Shown here in pieces: positions 1 through 7,874 of a stretch of 64,000 nucleotides of DNA. Origin of the DNA: Rhodovastum sp963804495 (lineage in GTDB: Bacteria; Pseudomonadota; Alphaproteobacteria; Acetobacterales; Acetobacteraceae); the NCBI GenBank assembly GCA_963804495.1, contig CAWDQN010000005.1, positions 186,001-250,000 on the forward strand. Reading direction: 5' to 3'. Position 1 is the stretch's first letter. Each line of letters begins with the position of its first letter. The notes beneath the pieces were generated by a model, which was given only the letters and a program-made list of their open reading frames with translations, made no database searches and had not been told where the DNA came from. The translations under genes were made by a program, and so were the position numbers.

Positions 1-344
1 ATGCGCAGTGTGCAGGGCACGCCGCCGAACGACAGGCCGACGGTCATCGCCTCCTGCGCCTCGTCGACCGCGAGGTCCCAGAACTGGTGCTGCAGGACGA
101 TGGTCATTTCCTGCGGGTACTGGGCTTTCAGCCGCGCCGGCAGGGAGACGCCGGGATGATCGGTGCGGAAGGTGAGATAGAAATGATGGTTGCCCGGCAG
201 CCCATGCGCGGCCGCATGCTGCAGCGCGCGCACCAGCACCTGGCGCAGCGCCGCCTCGGTCCAGTCGTCGTAGGGGAGCAGGCTGTCGGGGCGCTGCTCG
301 CCCGGGCCGTTGGGTCCGCCTTGTCCCGTAGAATCGTCTTCCAT
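1..344 (-). CDS. sspB: SspB-family ClpXP adaptor, alphaproteobacterial type (3' end beyond window)
   Basis: This is the N-terminal 114 codons of an SspB-like adaptor, read from the ATG at 344; the C-terminus lies outside the window. The protein begins MEDDSTGQ. An acidic, Gly/Pro-rich leader is followed by the conserved core, with HHFYLTFRTDHPGV and later the MTIVLQHQFWDL and GLSFGGVP segments. In known alphaproteobacteria SspB binds ssrA-tagged proteins and delivers them to the ClpXP protease in the cytoplasm. The gene lies just downstream of ssrA on the same strand, so the tag-encoding RNA and the tag-reading adaptor are adjacent. I am confident of the family; the length cannot be judged. 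Confidence 0.85.
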   Translation of the reverse strand, partial: MEDDSTGQGGPNGPGEQRPDSLLPYDDWTEAALRQVLVRALQHAAAHGLPGNHHFYLTFRTDHPGVSLPARLKAQYPQEMTIVLQHQFWDLAVDEAQEAMTVGLSFGGVPCTLR

Positions 345-409
345 CGCTGCCTCGCGCGTGAGGGTACCCCATTAGCGAAAGGGGCGGGGCTGGGGAAGAT
401 GGGGCGCGA

Positions 410-686
410 AGTAGGGGGGCTTCTGTTGCCCGGTGCCCCCCCGAACCGCGCTTATCGCTTATGCAGCGACAGCGAGCGCCATATTGTCGTTGGCACTTGT
501 AAAATGGCCCGATGACGGCGGAACCATGCCGGGCAAAAGATGGGTCTTTACCACGCGTGTCGAGACTGTTTCGCCCCCATACCCACGCCCCGGTAGCCCG
601 GGGTGCTGGTGGAGGCGCCGGGCACTGCCCCCGGGTCCACAACGCTTATTCCACGCACCGTTTATCGCCATAGCCGGCAAGCCGGC
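410..686 (-). ncRNA. ssrA: tmRNA, circularly permuted two-piece form
   Basis: The acceptor segment comes first: a T-arm-like stretch (minus strand, around 607-640) ends in CGCCTCC-A-CCA, with the CCA at 609-607. A spacer follows, and then the coding piece starts at 578 with GGGGGCGAAACAG. The 5' GGGGGCG pairs with the 3' CGCCTCC over seven pairs and places a G-U at the third pair, the alanine identity element. The resume codon GCC is at 494-492 and the tag reads ANDNMALAVAA, with TAA at 461-459. A G-rich/C-rich hairpin near 412-440 closes the coding piece. This acceptor-before-coding order is the permuted arrangement known from alphaproteobacteria. The outer ends are estimates. Confidence 0.92.
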
Positions 687-692
687 AAGCCG

Positions 693-698
693 AATATA
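693..698 (-). promoter_or_regulatory. candidate -10 element for ssrA
   Basis: The minus strand reads TATATT here, about seven bases upstream of the likely start of the acceptor piece at about 686. That start would give an acceptor RNA of about 80 nt, a normal size. The matching -35 region, seventeen bases further up, is poor (TTCTCT). The element sits in the short space between ssrA and the divergent thyX. Confidence 0.4.
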
Positions 699-734
699 GG
701 GTGCCTGACCGCCGCAGAGAAGGGGTGACGTCGG

Positions 735-1673
735 ATGGGCCTGACCGAGGAACAGCGCGCCGAGATCGAGGCGCAGCGCGCGGAGAGCGCCCCCACCCGG
801 CGGGCCACCGTGCCGGCGCTGGAGGAGATGCTGTACCGCGCCATGCCGGTGCTCGATCACGGGTTTGTGCGGGTGGTGGATTATATGGGCGACGACGGGG
901 CGGTGGTGCAGGCGGCGCGGGTTTCTTACGGCCGTGGCACGCGGCGGGTGAGCGAGGATGCCGGGCTGATCCGCTACCTGATGCGCCACCGGCACACCAC
1001 GCCGTTCGAGATGTGCGAAATCAAATACCACGTGAAGCTGCCGATTTTCGTCGCCCGGCAGTGGATCCGGCACCGCACGGCGAATGTGAACGAGTATTCG
1101 GCCCGCTACTCAATTCTTGACCGCGAGTTCTACATCCCGGCGCCGGAGCATCTGGCGGCGCAGTCGGCGGTGAACCGGCAGGGGCGGGGGGCGGTGCTGG
1201 CGGGCGCGGAGGCGGAGGCGGTGCTGGACCTGCTGCGCGGCGACGCTGCCCGCTGTTATGAGCATTACGCGGACATGCTGAACGAGGGTGCGGACGGCGC
1301 CCCCGCCGATCCCGGGCGGCAGGGGCTGGCGCGGGAGCTGGCGCGGATGAATTTGACGTTGAACACCTATACGCAATGGTACTGGAAGACCGATCTGCAC
1401 AATCTGCTGCACTTCCTGTCGCTGCGGGCGGATGCGCATGCGCAGTACGAAATCCGCGCCTATGCCGAGGCGATGATGGCGACGGTGGAAGCCTGGGTAC
1501 CGGCGACGTTCGCGGCGTTCCGCGATTACCGGCTGGGGGCGGTGAATTTCTCGGCGGCGATGCTGGCGGTGGTGCGGCGGATGCTGGCGGGGGAGGTGGT
1601 GGCGCAGGAGGGGAGCGGGCTGTCGAAGCGGGAGTGGGGGGAGATGATGGGGGTGTTAGGGCGGGAGGGGTAG
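735..1673 (+). CDS. thyX: FAD-dependent thymidylate synthase ThyX
   Basis: Makes dTMP from dUMP using methylenetetrahydrofolate, with FAD and NADPH as reductants; cytoplasmic. The ThyX signature RHRTANVNEYSARYS is at residues 112-126 and fits the family pattern RHRxxSxNExSxRYS, with Ala in place of the first Ser. The protein has 312 residues, with about 35 extra at the N-terminus. The ATG at 735 follows a purine-rich AGAGAAGGGG site. It is transcribed divergently from ssrA. No other thymidylate synthase gene is visible in the window. Confidence 0.95.
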   Translation: MGLTEEQRAEIEAQRAESAPTRRATVPALEEMLYRAMPVLDHGFVRVVDYMGDDGAVVQAARVSYGRGTRRVSEDAGLIRYLMRHRHTTPFEMCEIKYHVKLPIFVARQWIRHRTANVNEYSARYSILDREFYIPAPEHLAAQSAVNRQGRGAVLAGAEAEAVLDLLRGDAARCYEHYADMLNEGADGAPADPGRQGLARELARMNLTLNTYTQWYWKTDLHNLLHFLSLRADAHAQYEIRAYAEAMMATVEAWVPATFAAFRDYRLGAVNFSAAMLAVVRRMLAGEVVAQEGSGLSKREWGEMMGVLGREG

Positions 1674-1728
1674 GGGCGGCTGGGGTTACGAGCGGTCCAG
1701 CCGTGTGGCCGCTTTCGGCCCAAAGCCC

Positions 1729-1757
1729 GCGGATAAACGCAGCGCCATCCGCCCTAC
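1729..1757. repeat. single REP-like palindrome arm
   Basis: This 29-base stretch (GCGGATAAACGCAGCG, then ATCCGCCCTAC) resembles the arms of the inverted pair at 5752-5860. Repeats of this GTAGGGCGG...CGCAGCG...ATCCGC type are common between genes in proteobacteria. Only one arm is seen here, between thyX and mdtC. Confidence 0.45.
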
Positions 1758-1760
1758 AGT

Positions 1761-1825
1761 CTTAAGTTATGGGTTCCAAGGGCCTCCCGGCCCTTGGCGG
1801 GTCCAGGGCAGAGCCCTGGCCTTGC
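1761..1825 (+). repeat. composite palindromic repeat, short form (copy 1)
   Basis: The copy begins with CTTAAG at 1761. Hairpin one follows, CCAAGGGCC-TCCC-GGCCCTTGG (1776-1797), then hairpin two, CCAGGGC-AGA-GCCCTGG (1803-1819), and CCTTGC. The same order recurs at 24044-24107 and, inverted, at 33107-33175. Here the element lies inside the end of mdtC, encodes its last residues and supplies its TAA. Confidence 0.75.
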
Positions 1826-4800
1826 TTGCTTTGCAGGGGATACCGCCGTTTCCGTCGTTGCAACGCCAGATAAACCACCGGCGTGGTGTAAAGCGTCAGC
1901 GCCTGGCTCACGATCAACCCCCCAATAATCGCAATCCCCAGCGGCCGCCGCACCTCCGAGCCCGCGCCGAACCCCACCGCCAGCGGCACCGCCCCCAGCA
2001 GCGCCGCCATGGTGGTCATGATGATCGGGCGGAAGCGTTCCAGGCAGGCGGCGTGGATGGCCTCCAGCGGGGTGCGGCCGTGCTGGCGTTCCTGCTCCAG
2101 CGCGAAGTCCACCAGCATGATGGCGTTTTTCTTGACGATGCCCATCAGCAGCAGAATGCCGATGATGCCCATGATGGACAGGTCGGTGCCGGTGATCAGC
2201 AGCGACAGCAGCGCCCCCAGCCCCGCCGAGGGCAGGGTGGAAATGATGGTGATCGGCTGGGTCAGGCTCTCATACAGAACACCGAGCACGATGTAGATGG
2301 TCAGGAAGGCGGCGCCGATCAGGAAGGGCTGCGAGGCCAGGCTCTGCGCCAGCCAGCGGGCGTTGCCGGCGAAGTCGGTGCGCAGCGTGTCCGGCATGCG
2401 CAGGTCGCGGGCGGCGTCCTGCACCGCTTTCAGCGCCGCGCCCTGGGAAACGCCGGGAGCGGTGTCGTAGCTGATGGTGGCGGCGGGGAACTGGCCCTGG
2501 TGGCGCACCGCCAGCGGCGTGGTGTCGCGCTCCAGACGCACGACGCTGAGCAGCGGCACCTGCTGGCCATTGCTGGCGCCGACGAAGATGCGGCTGAGGC
2601 TGGACGGGTCGGCCTGCAGGCGGGGATCGACCTCCAGCACCACCCGGTACTGGTTGCGCGGCGTGTAGATGATGGAAATCTGCCGCTGCGAGAAAGCGTT
2701 GTTCAGGGCGGCGTCGATCGCCGAGACGGCGACGCCGAGCCGGGCGGCGGCGACGCGGTCGATCACGATGTCGGCCTGCGGGCCGGCGCGGTCCTGGTCG
2801 GAGGAAACGTCGGCCAGGATCGGGATGCCGCGCAGCCTGGTGGTGAGTTTTTCGGTCCAGACACGCAACTCGGCCAGATCGGGGCCGAGCAGCACGAACT
2901 GGTTGGCCGATCCCTGGCGGCCACCGGCACGCAAATCCTGCGCCGACCACAGGATGGTCTGCACGGCGCCGACCTGGGCGAGCTTCGGGCGCAGCCGGGC
3001 GATCACCTGCTCGGATGACAAATGATCGCGCCCGGCGAGCGGCTTGAGGCCGATGGTGAGCTGGCCGCGGTTCAGCGCCCCCCAGCCGGTGGAGACGCCG
3101 ATGGTCGAGCCGACGGCGGCGACGGCCGGGTCGGCCAGCAGCACGTCCACGATGGCGCGCTGGCGCTCGGCCATGGCGGGAAAGGAAATTTCCGGCCCGG
3201 CGATGGTGACGCCCTCGAGCAGGCCGGTGTCCTGGGTGGGGAAGAAACCTTTCGGCACCACGGTATAGAGCCAGATGGTCAGGCCGATGGTGGCGAAGGT
3301 CACGAACAGCATCAGCCAGCGGAAGCGCAGGGCGACGGCCAGTGTGGCGGTGTAGAGGCCGAGCCCGGCGCGAAAGCATCGCTCCACCAAACCGTCCAGG
3401 CGCGCCAGCGCGCTGCCCGGCCGGGCGGTGCGGTCGGCGCGCATGAAGCGGCCGCACAGCATGGGCGTCAGCGTCAGCGACACCAGGGCGGAAATGGCGA
3501 TGGCGAGGGTCAGCGTGGCGGCGAATTCGCGGAACAGGCGACCGAGAATGCCGCCCATGAACAGCACCGGTATGAACACCGCGACCAGCGAAACGCTGAT
3601 GGACATGACGGTGAAGCCGATCTGGGCGGCGCCCTCGAAGGCGGCGCGCAGCGGCGCGCGGCCCTGCTCCCTATGGCGGACGATGTTCTCGATCATGACG
3701 ATCGCGTCGTCGACCACGAAGCCCACGGAAATGGTGAGCGCGATGAGGGAGAAATTGTCGAGCGCGAAGCCGCACAGCCACATGGCGGCGAGCGTGCCGG
3801 CGATGGACAGCGGCACGGTGACGCCGGCGGCGATGGTGGGCACCAGGCGGCGCATGAACAGCGCCACCACCATGAGCACCAGGGCGATGGAAATCAGCAG
3901 GCTGATCTGCACTTCGTTGATACTGGAGCGGATCGACTGGGTGCGGTCGGCCAGGATGGTCAAGTGGATGTCGGGCGGCAGCCAGGATTTCAGCAGCGGC
4001 AGCACCGCTTTCACCCGGTCGACCGTTTCGATGACGTTGGCGCCGGCTTTTTTGCTGATCGTCAGCAGGATGGCCGGCTGCTGGCCGAACCAGGCGGCCA
4101 GGCGGGTGTTGGCGACGCCGTCGATGACGCTGGCGACGTCGCCCAGGCGGACGGCGGCGCCGTTGGCGGTTTTCACGATCAGGCCGCGATACTCGGCCGC
4201 CTTGAGCAACTGGCCGTTGGTGCCGATGGTCTCGGCGCGGTCGGGGCCGTCGAAGCCGCCGGTGGGGCTGGCGACGTTCGCGGCACGGATGGCGGCGGCG
4301 ATGTCCTCGCCCGACAGTCCGGCGGCGGCGAGGGCCGCGGGGTCGAGGCGGACGCGCACGGCGGGTTTCTCGGAGCCGTTCACCTGCACCTGCGCCACGC
4401 CTTCCACCTGCGACAGGCGCTGGGCGAGGATGCTGTCGGCGGCGTCGTAGACCTGCCCGGCCGACAGCGTGTCGGAGGTGAGCGCGATGGTCAGGACCGG
4501 CATTTCCGCCGGGTTGAACTTGCGGAAATAGGGGCGGACGGGCAGGTCGGAGGGCAGGTCCGGGGTGGCGGCGTTGATGGCGGCCTGCACGTCGTGGGCG
4601 GCGCCGTCGATGTCGCGCTCGATGTCGAACTGCACGATGATGGAGGTGGAGCCGGTGGCGGAGATCGAGGTGAGTTCGGTGACGCCGGCGATTTCGCCGA
4701 GGCGGCGCTCCAGCGGGGCGGCGATGGAGGTTGCCATGATCTCCGGGTCGGCGCCCGGGCGGCTGGCGAAGACGACGACGGTGGGGATGTCGATGCTGGG

Positions 4801-4911
4801 CAGGGCGGCGACCGGCAGGAAGCGGTAGGCGACGCAGCCCGCGAGCAGCACGCCGATGGCGAGCAGCATGGTGGCGACGGGGCGGCGGATGAAGGGGGCG
4901 GAGAAGGTCAT
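1762..4911 (-). CDS. mdtC: RND multidrug efflux permease, MdtC-like
   Basis: Inner-membrane proton-drug antiporter of the hydrophobe/amphiphile RND family (1049 aa). A first membrane helix (about residues 10-30) is followed by a large periplasmic loop. The paired aspartates of the proton relay lie in VGFVVDDAIVMIEN near residue 400, and a second periplasmic loop and helix bundle complete the usual duplicated fold. With MdtB-like 9607-12717 it would form the mixed MdtB/MdtC pump fed by the MdtA-like protein. In this family mdtC normally follows mdtB directly; here 4.7 kb separates them. The last 24 or so residues are encoded by a palindromic repeat and are not family-typical, so the original stop has probably been lost. 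Confidence 0.92.
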   Translation of the reverse strand: MTFSAPFIRRPVATMLLAIGVLLAGCVAYRFLPVAALPSIDIPTVVVFASRPGADPEIMATSIAAPLERRLGEIAGVTELTSISATGSTSIIVQFDIERDIDGAAHDVQAAINAATPDLPSDLPVRPYFRKFNPAEMPVLTIALTSDTLSAGQVYDAADSILAQRLSQVEGVAQVQVNGSEKPAVRVRLDPAALAAAGLSGEDIAAAIRAANVASPTGGFDGPDRAETIGTNGQLLKAAEYRGLIVKTANGAAVRLGDVASVIDGVANTRLAAWFGQQPAILLTISKKAGANVIETVDRVKAVLPLLKSWLPPDIHLTILADRTQSIRSSINEVQISLLISIALVLMVVALFMRRLVPTIAAGVTVPLSIAGTLAAMWLCGFALDNFSLIALTISVGFVVDDAIVMIENIVRHREQGRAPLRAAFEGAAQIGFTVMSISVSLVAVFIPVLFMGGILGRLFREFAATLTLAIAISALVSLTLTPMLCGRFMRADRTARPGSALARLDGLVERCFRAGLGLYTATLAVALRFRWLMLFVTFATIGLTIWLYTVVPKGFFPTQDTGLLEGVTIAGPEISFPAMAERQRAIVDVLLADPAVAAVGSTIGVSTGWGALNRGQLTIGLKPLAGRDHLSSEQVIARLRPKLAQVGAVQTILWSAQDLRAGGRQGSANQFVLLGPDLAELRVWTEKLTTRLRGIPILADVSSDQDRAGPQADIVIDRVAAARLGVAVSAIDAALNNAFSQRQISIIYTPRNQYRVVLEVDPRLQADPSSLSRIFVGASNGQQVPLLSVVRLERDTTPLAVRHQGQFPAATISYDTAPGVSQGAALKAVQDAARDLRMPDTLRTDFAGNARWLAQSLASQPFLIGAAFLTIYIVLGVLYESLTQPITIISTLPSAGLGALLSLLITGTDLSIMGIIGILLLMGIVKKNAIMLVDFALEQERQHGRTPLEAIHAACLERFRPIIMTTMAALLGAVPLAVGFGAGSEVRRPLGIAIIGGLIVSQALTLYTTPVVYLALQRRKRRYPLQSKQGQGSALDPPRAGRPLEPIT

Positions 4912-4981
4912 GCCGTGCGCTTATACCACGCGCGCCGCGTGGGGCGGCGGGTCGGTGCAGGTCGATGCGCAGGGGGCCGGA

Positions 4982-5593
4982 TCAACCGGAGCGCAAGCGG
5001 GGCGGCGGCAGCCACCAGGGACGGCGGCTTGCGGCGGGACGCGGGTCGATCGTGGGGTGGTGCGGGATGGGGGCCGGCCGGGGCGGTGCCCGGCGTGATG
5101 GCGCGGCGGATGCGGGGGCGGCGGAAGCGGGGGTGATGGGGCGGGGCGGGTGCGCGGGCGGCAGGCCGAGCATGCGGCGGATGGGGGCGAGGGTGCGGCG
5201 CGCGGCGGTGCAGGCGAGCAGGTCGGCGGCGGCGGGATCGACCAGGAGCGCCCCGAGTTGGGTGGCGCAGGCGGCGGCCTCGGCGCCGAGGGCACGGATC
5301 AGCCAGGCGCTTTTGGTGGGAAAGGGTGAGCGGCGGTGGGGGCCGCTGTGGTTGCTGGCGCGGGGCCTCGGCGGCGGGATGGGGCCGGCGGCGAGGCGGG
5401 CGCGCAGGCGGTCGAGGCGAAGCGCGGCGCGGGTGAGGTGCCGCCACAACGGGATGATGAGGGCGGCGTGGAGCGGATCGTGGAGGAAGCGACGGGCGAT
5501 GAGGGCGGCGAGGGTGCGGAGGATGACGCCGAAGCCGGGCACGCCGAAGGATGGGGTGGGGTTGGGGGTGGCGGGGAGGGGTTGGGCGTGCAT
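4982..5593 (-). CDS. conserved hypothetical protein, basic and Pro/Ala-rich
   Basis: Unrecognised function. From the ATG at 5593 (GGAATT site eight bases upstream) the protein has 203 residues. Visible parts are PGFGVILRTLAALIARRFL near the start, a PRASNHSGPHRR stretch, an alanine-rich segment beginning TKSAWLIRALGAEAAA and ending around RRMLGLP, and a low-complexity Pro/Arg tail. I recall similar small proteins in several copies in Acetobacteraceae genomes, which is why I accept it over the antisense frames; that is memory, not a search. It has no signal peptide or clear membrane segment. It lies between mdtB and mdtC and is probably part of the inserted segment. Confidence 0.6.
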   Translation of the reverse strand: MHAQPLPATPNPTPSFGVPGFGVILRTLAALIARRFLHDPLHAALIIPLWRHLTRAALRLDRLRARLAAGPIPPPRPRASNHSGPHRRSPFPTKSAWLIRALGAEAAACATQLGALLVDPAAADLLACTAARRTLAPIRRMLGLPPAHPPRPITPASAAPASAAPSRRAPPRPAPIPHHPTIDPRPAASRRPWWLPPPRLRSG

Positions 5594-6117
5594 GGAATAA
5601 ATTCCTAGCACAAGCTTGGGTGGATCGCAAGGGAGATTCAGGAAGCGGGCGTGCCTTGATGCGGGGGGGGGGGCCGGAAGGGATGGGGGCGTTGGAGGCC
5701 GGCGGTGCCGATGTCGGGGCTGCTTGCATGGCGGTCAGCACGTCGCACGTCGGGCGGGAAAGCGCAGCGTATCCCGCCGTCGCGACTGGCGGTTGGCCGG
5801 GCGTCGGCGGAGGAACGACGGCAGCCCGCAAGAGGCGGGATACGCTGCGCTTTCCCGCCCTACGGCTTGCTGAGGGCGGCTTTGGGTGGGGAGCGGCTGT
5901 GGTGGGACCGCCGCCAGAGGTCTGCTTCGCGCCCATGGCGGTCAGATAGAGGTCATCTCTGGCATCCTGAAAACGGACCAAGCATCGCCGGTCCTCCCTG
6001 GCCAGGAAGGATGGAATGGCGACAGTCCGCACCCGTGCCGATGCGCCTCGATATCAGAACAATCGGATCATGACGTTCGCAGTTGAGGCGGACCGTCTGG
6101 CTGGCTAGCATCGGGTC
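5594..6117. other. intergenic region without a supported gene
   Basis: A 524-base space between the hypothetical gene at 4982-5593 and the S8 peptidase. The only structure I see is the inverted REP-like pair at 5752-5860. Open frames here have no start context or recognisable product. The peptidase start at 6118 has only a weak ribosome site. Confidence 0.5.
5752..5860. repeat. 27-bp perfect inverted repeat (REP pair)
   Basis: The left arm 5752-5778 (GGGCGGGAAAGCGCAGCG, then TATCCCGCC) and the right arm 5834-5860 are exact reverse complements, separated by 55 bases. The arms are themselves near-palindromic. A pair of inverted REP units of this kind is the form usually mobilised by RAYT-type transposases; no such gene is in the window. 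Confidence 0.8.
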
Positions 6118-7647
6118 ATGGCGCGCGAGTATATCCTGTTGCCCTCGCGGGGATGGCGATCGTCCCTGATGACCGATTTTCTCGAGCAACGTCCCGTGCT
6201 CGATATCGTCAGGCGCGGCCGCGGCGTCGTGATGGCGGCGCAGGCGGCGCTGGATGAGTCGGGGCACGGGCCGCGCGCGGCGCCCTACGCGATCCTGCGC
6301 TCGATCGGCGAGGATGGTCCGAAGCTTGCTCGCATGGAGGCAAGCATCGCGCGGCTTCTGCAGGCTTTCGATCCGGGGTTGATCGTCGAACCGAACTGGC
6401 GCGTCGTCGCGGCCGTCCGGCCGCCCATGCGCGTGGTTCGCGCCGCCGCTTGGGGGTCGGCCGCGCGGTCCCGTCGCGGCGACGATCTGGGCCCGCGGCG
6501 CCTCAGGGTACGCGTGCGCGACACCGCCGGGCAACCCGTTCCCGGCGCGAGGGTTCTGGTGCTCGATGCCGAGCGCGACGAGGGACTGGCGCGCACGACG
6601 AACCGGCACGGCGTCGCCCCGTTTAGCTTGCCGGCCGGGCTCGCCGTTCTGCCGCGGTTGCGGGTCGAGCCGCCCGGGGCGTGGCATGGCGTGACGCGCG
6701 GCGAGGTCGCTATCGCGGCCGACGACATCGAGGTCGAGATCCGTCCCGTCGATGTCGCGTCGACCCTCGATCCCGTGCGCCGCTGGGCCGCGAGGCTGGC
6801 GGCGGATGCCGGTCGAGGCGCGAGGATCGCGGTCGTCGATACCGGCGTCGATACGCGCCATCCCGACCTCGCTCACGTTGAAACCGCCGCCACGGAAGGC
6901 CTGCCGGACGCGGGAGAGGCCGGCGTTCCCCATCCGCACGCCACCCATGTCGCCGGCATCATCGGCGCGCGCGGCCAGGCTTTCCACGGCCTCGCGCCGG
7001 GTGCAGCCCTCTTCAGCATGCGGGCGGCTCCATGGGGGTCGCTGTCGACGACGGCCTTCGATCTGGGCGCCGCCATCGAGGCCGCCGCGACCGAGCGCGA
7101 CATCCATCTGATCAATGTCAGCATGACATCGGACAACCCGGCATCGTTCCTTGTCAAGGCGGCCGCCCAGGCGTTCCACAACGGTGCCATCTGTATCGCG
7201 GCGGCGGGCAATCAGGGCCGAATTGGGATCGCCTTTCCCGCGGCGAACAAGTGGGTGATGGCGGTCTCCGCGTATGCCGACAAATCCGCGATGGCGGCTG
7301 ACGCGGCGGAGCGCAACGATATTGGCCCCATCGTGTCCACGGCCGACCCGAACCTGTCCCTGGCGCGTTTCTCGAATTACGGCCCGGACCTGGATTTCAT
7401 GGCGCCGGGCGTCGGGGTTTTGTCCTGTCACGCGACATCTGGCTATGCAGTCGCGAGCGGTACCTCGTTCGCCGCTCCCGCCGTTACCGGGGCAGCGGCG
7501 GCGATTTTGGCGCGCGACCACGCCGAGCTTCTGGCGATGCCCAAGGGGCCGACGCGGTCGGCTGCCGTCATGCAGGCCTTGCTTTCGCGCGGGTTCGACC
7601 TAGGTTTCAGCGCCAGCGTTCAGGGAATGGGGATGCTCGATGTCTAA
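6118..7647 (+). CDS. S8 family (subtilisin-like) serine peptidase
   Basis: A 509-residue protease. Residues 1-100 form a propeptide-like region (begins MAREYILLPS; ends FDPGLIVEPNWRVV), about 125-200 look like a carboxypeptidase-regulatory beta domain, and the S8 domain follows. The catalytic residues are Asp241 (AVVDTGVD), His274 (HATHVAG) and Ser450 (ASGTSFAAP), with oxyanion Asn365 (AAAGNQG). No signal peptide is visible, so it may act inside the cell or leave by an unusual route. It overlaps the start of a 75-aa gene by eight bases and converges on a lipase. Peptidase activity is well supported; its target is unknown. Confidence 0.9.
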   Translation: MAREYILLPSRGWRSSLMTDFLEQRPVLDIVRRGRGVVMAAQAALDESGHGPRAAPYAILRSIGEDGPKLARMEASIARLLQAFDPGLIVEPNWRVVAAVRPPMRVVRAAAWGSAARSRRGDDLGPRRLRVRVRDTAGQPVPGARVLVLDAERDEGLARTTNRHGVAPFSLPAGLAVLPRLRVEPPGAWHGVTRGEVAIAADDIEVEIRPVDVASTLDPVRRWAARLAADAGRGARIAVVDTGVDTRHPDLAHVETAATEGLPDAGEAGVPHPHATHVAGIIGARGQAFHGLAPGAALFSMRAAPWGSLSTTAFDLGAAIEAAATERDIHLINVSMTSDNPASFLVKAAAQAFHNGAICIAAAGNQGRIGIAFPAANKWVMAVSAYADKSAMAADAAERNDIGPIVSTADPNLSLARFSNYGPDLDFMAPGVGVLSCHATSGYAVASGTSFAAPAVTGAAAAILARDHAELLAMPKGPTRSAAVMQALLSRGFDLGFSASVQGMGMLDV

Positions 7648-7867
7648 AGCCGCGACGCAAGAGTTCATCCTGTTCCGGACTGCCGAGACCGGCCCCGACC
7701 TTACCTCGGCCGCGGCGACGGTCGAGGCCGCGGCGGGCGTGAACCTCGTCCGCCGCAACCGCTCCGCCCTGTTGATCGAGGGCGAGCCCAAGTCGGTGGA
7801 GACTCTCACCAAGAGCCTGCCGGGCTGGGCGTCCGAACCCAATCAGCGCGTGCGTGGCGGCGTATAG
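7640..7867 (+). CDS. small protein coupled to the S8 peptidase, possible I9-like inhibitor or chaperone
   Basis: A 75-residue protein whose ATG lies inside the last codons of the peptidase gene, so translation is probably coupled. It has the size and apparent beta-alpha-beta-beta-alpha-beta layout of a subtilisin propeptide (inhibitor I9 fold): QEFILFRTAETG, then a helix, NLVRRNRSALLIEGE, then KSVETLTKSLPGW. A stand-alone I9-type protein next to its protease would act as a folding aid or inhibitor in trans. That role is inferred from size, pattern and position; I do not recognise the sequence itself. Confidence 0.6.
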   Translation: MSKAATQEFILFRTAETGPDLTSAAATVEAAAGVNLVRRNRSALLIEGEPKSVETLTKSLPGWASEPNQRVRGGV

Positions 7868-7874
7868 GACCGCC

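Noticed and set aside
460..1073. Minus-strand frame ending ANDNMALAVAA taken as a protein
   Set aside because: The end is the tmRNA tag; upstream is antisense to thyX. The RNA gene explains the signal.
3022..5136. 704-codon open frame on the plus strand across mdtC
   Set aside because: It is antisense to a well-conserved RND gene, its product is a Gly/Ala/Arg/Asp-rich string without domains, and such shadows are expected at this GC content.
4908..6032. 374-codon minus-strand frame overlapping the hypothetical protein gene
   Set aside because: Mostly Pro/Arg/His low complexity, with no start context. The frame at 4982-5593 has a ribosome site and a protein pattern I recall.
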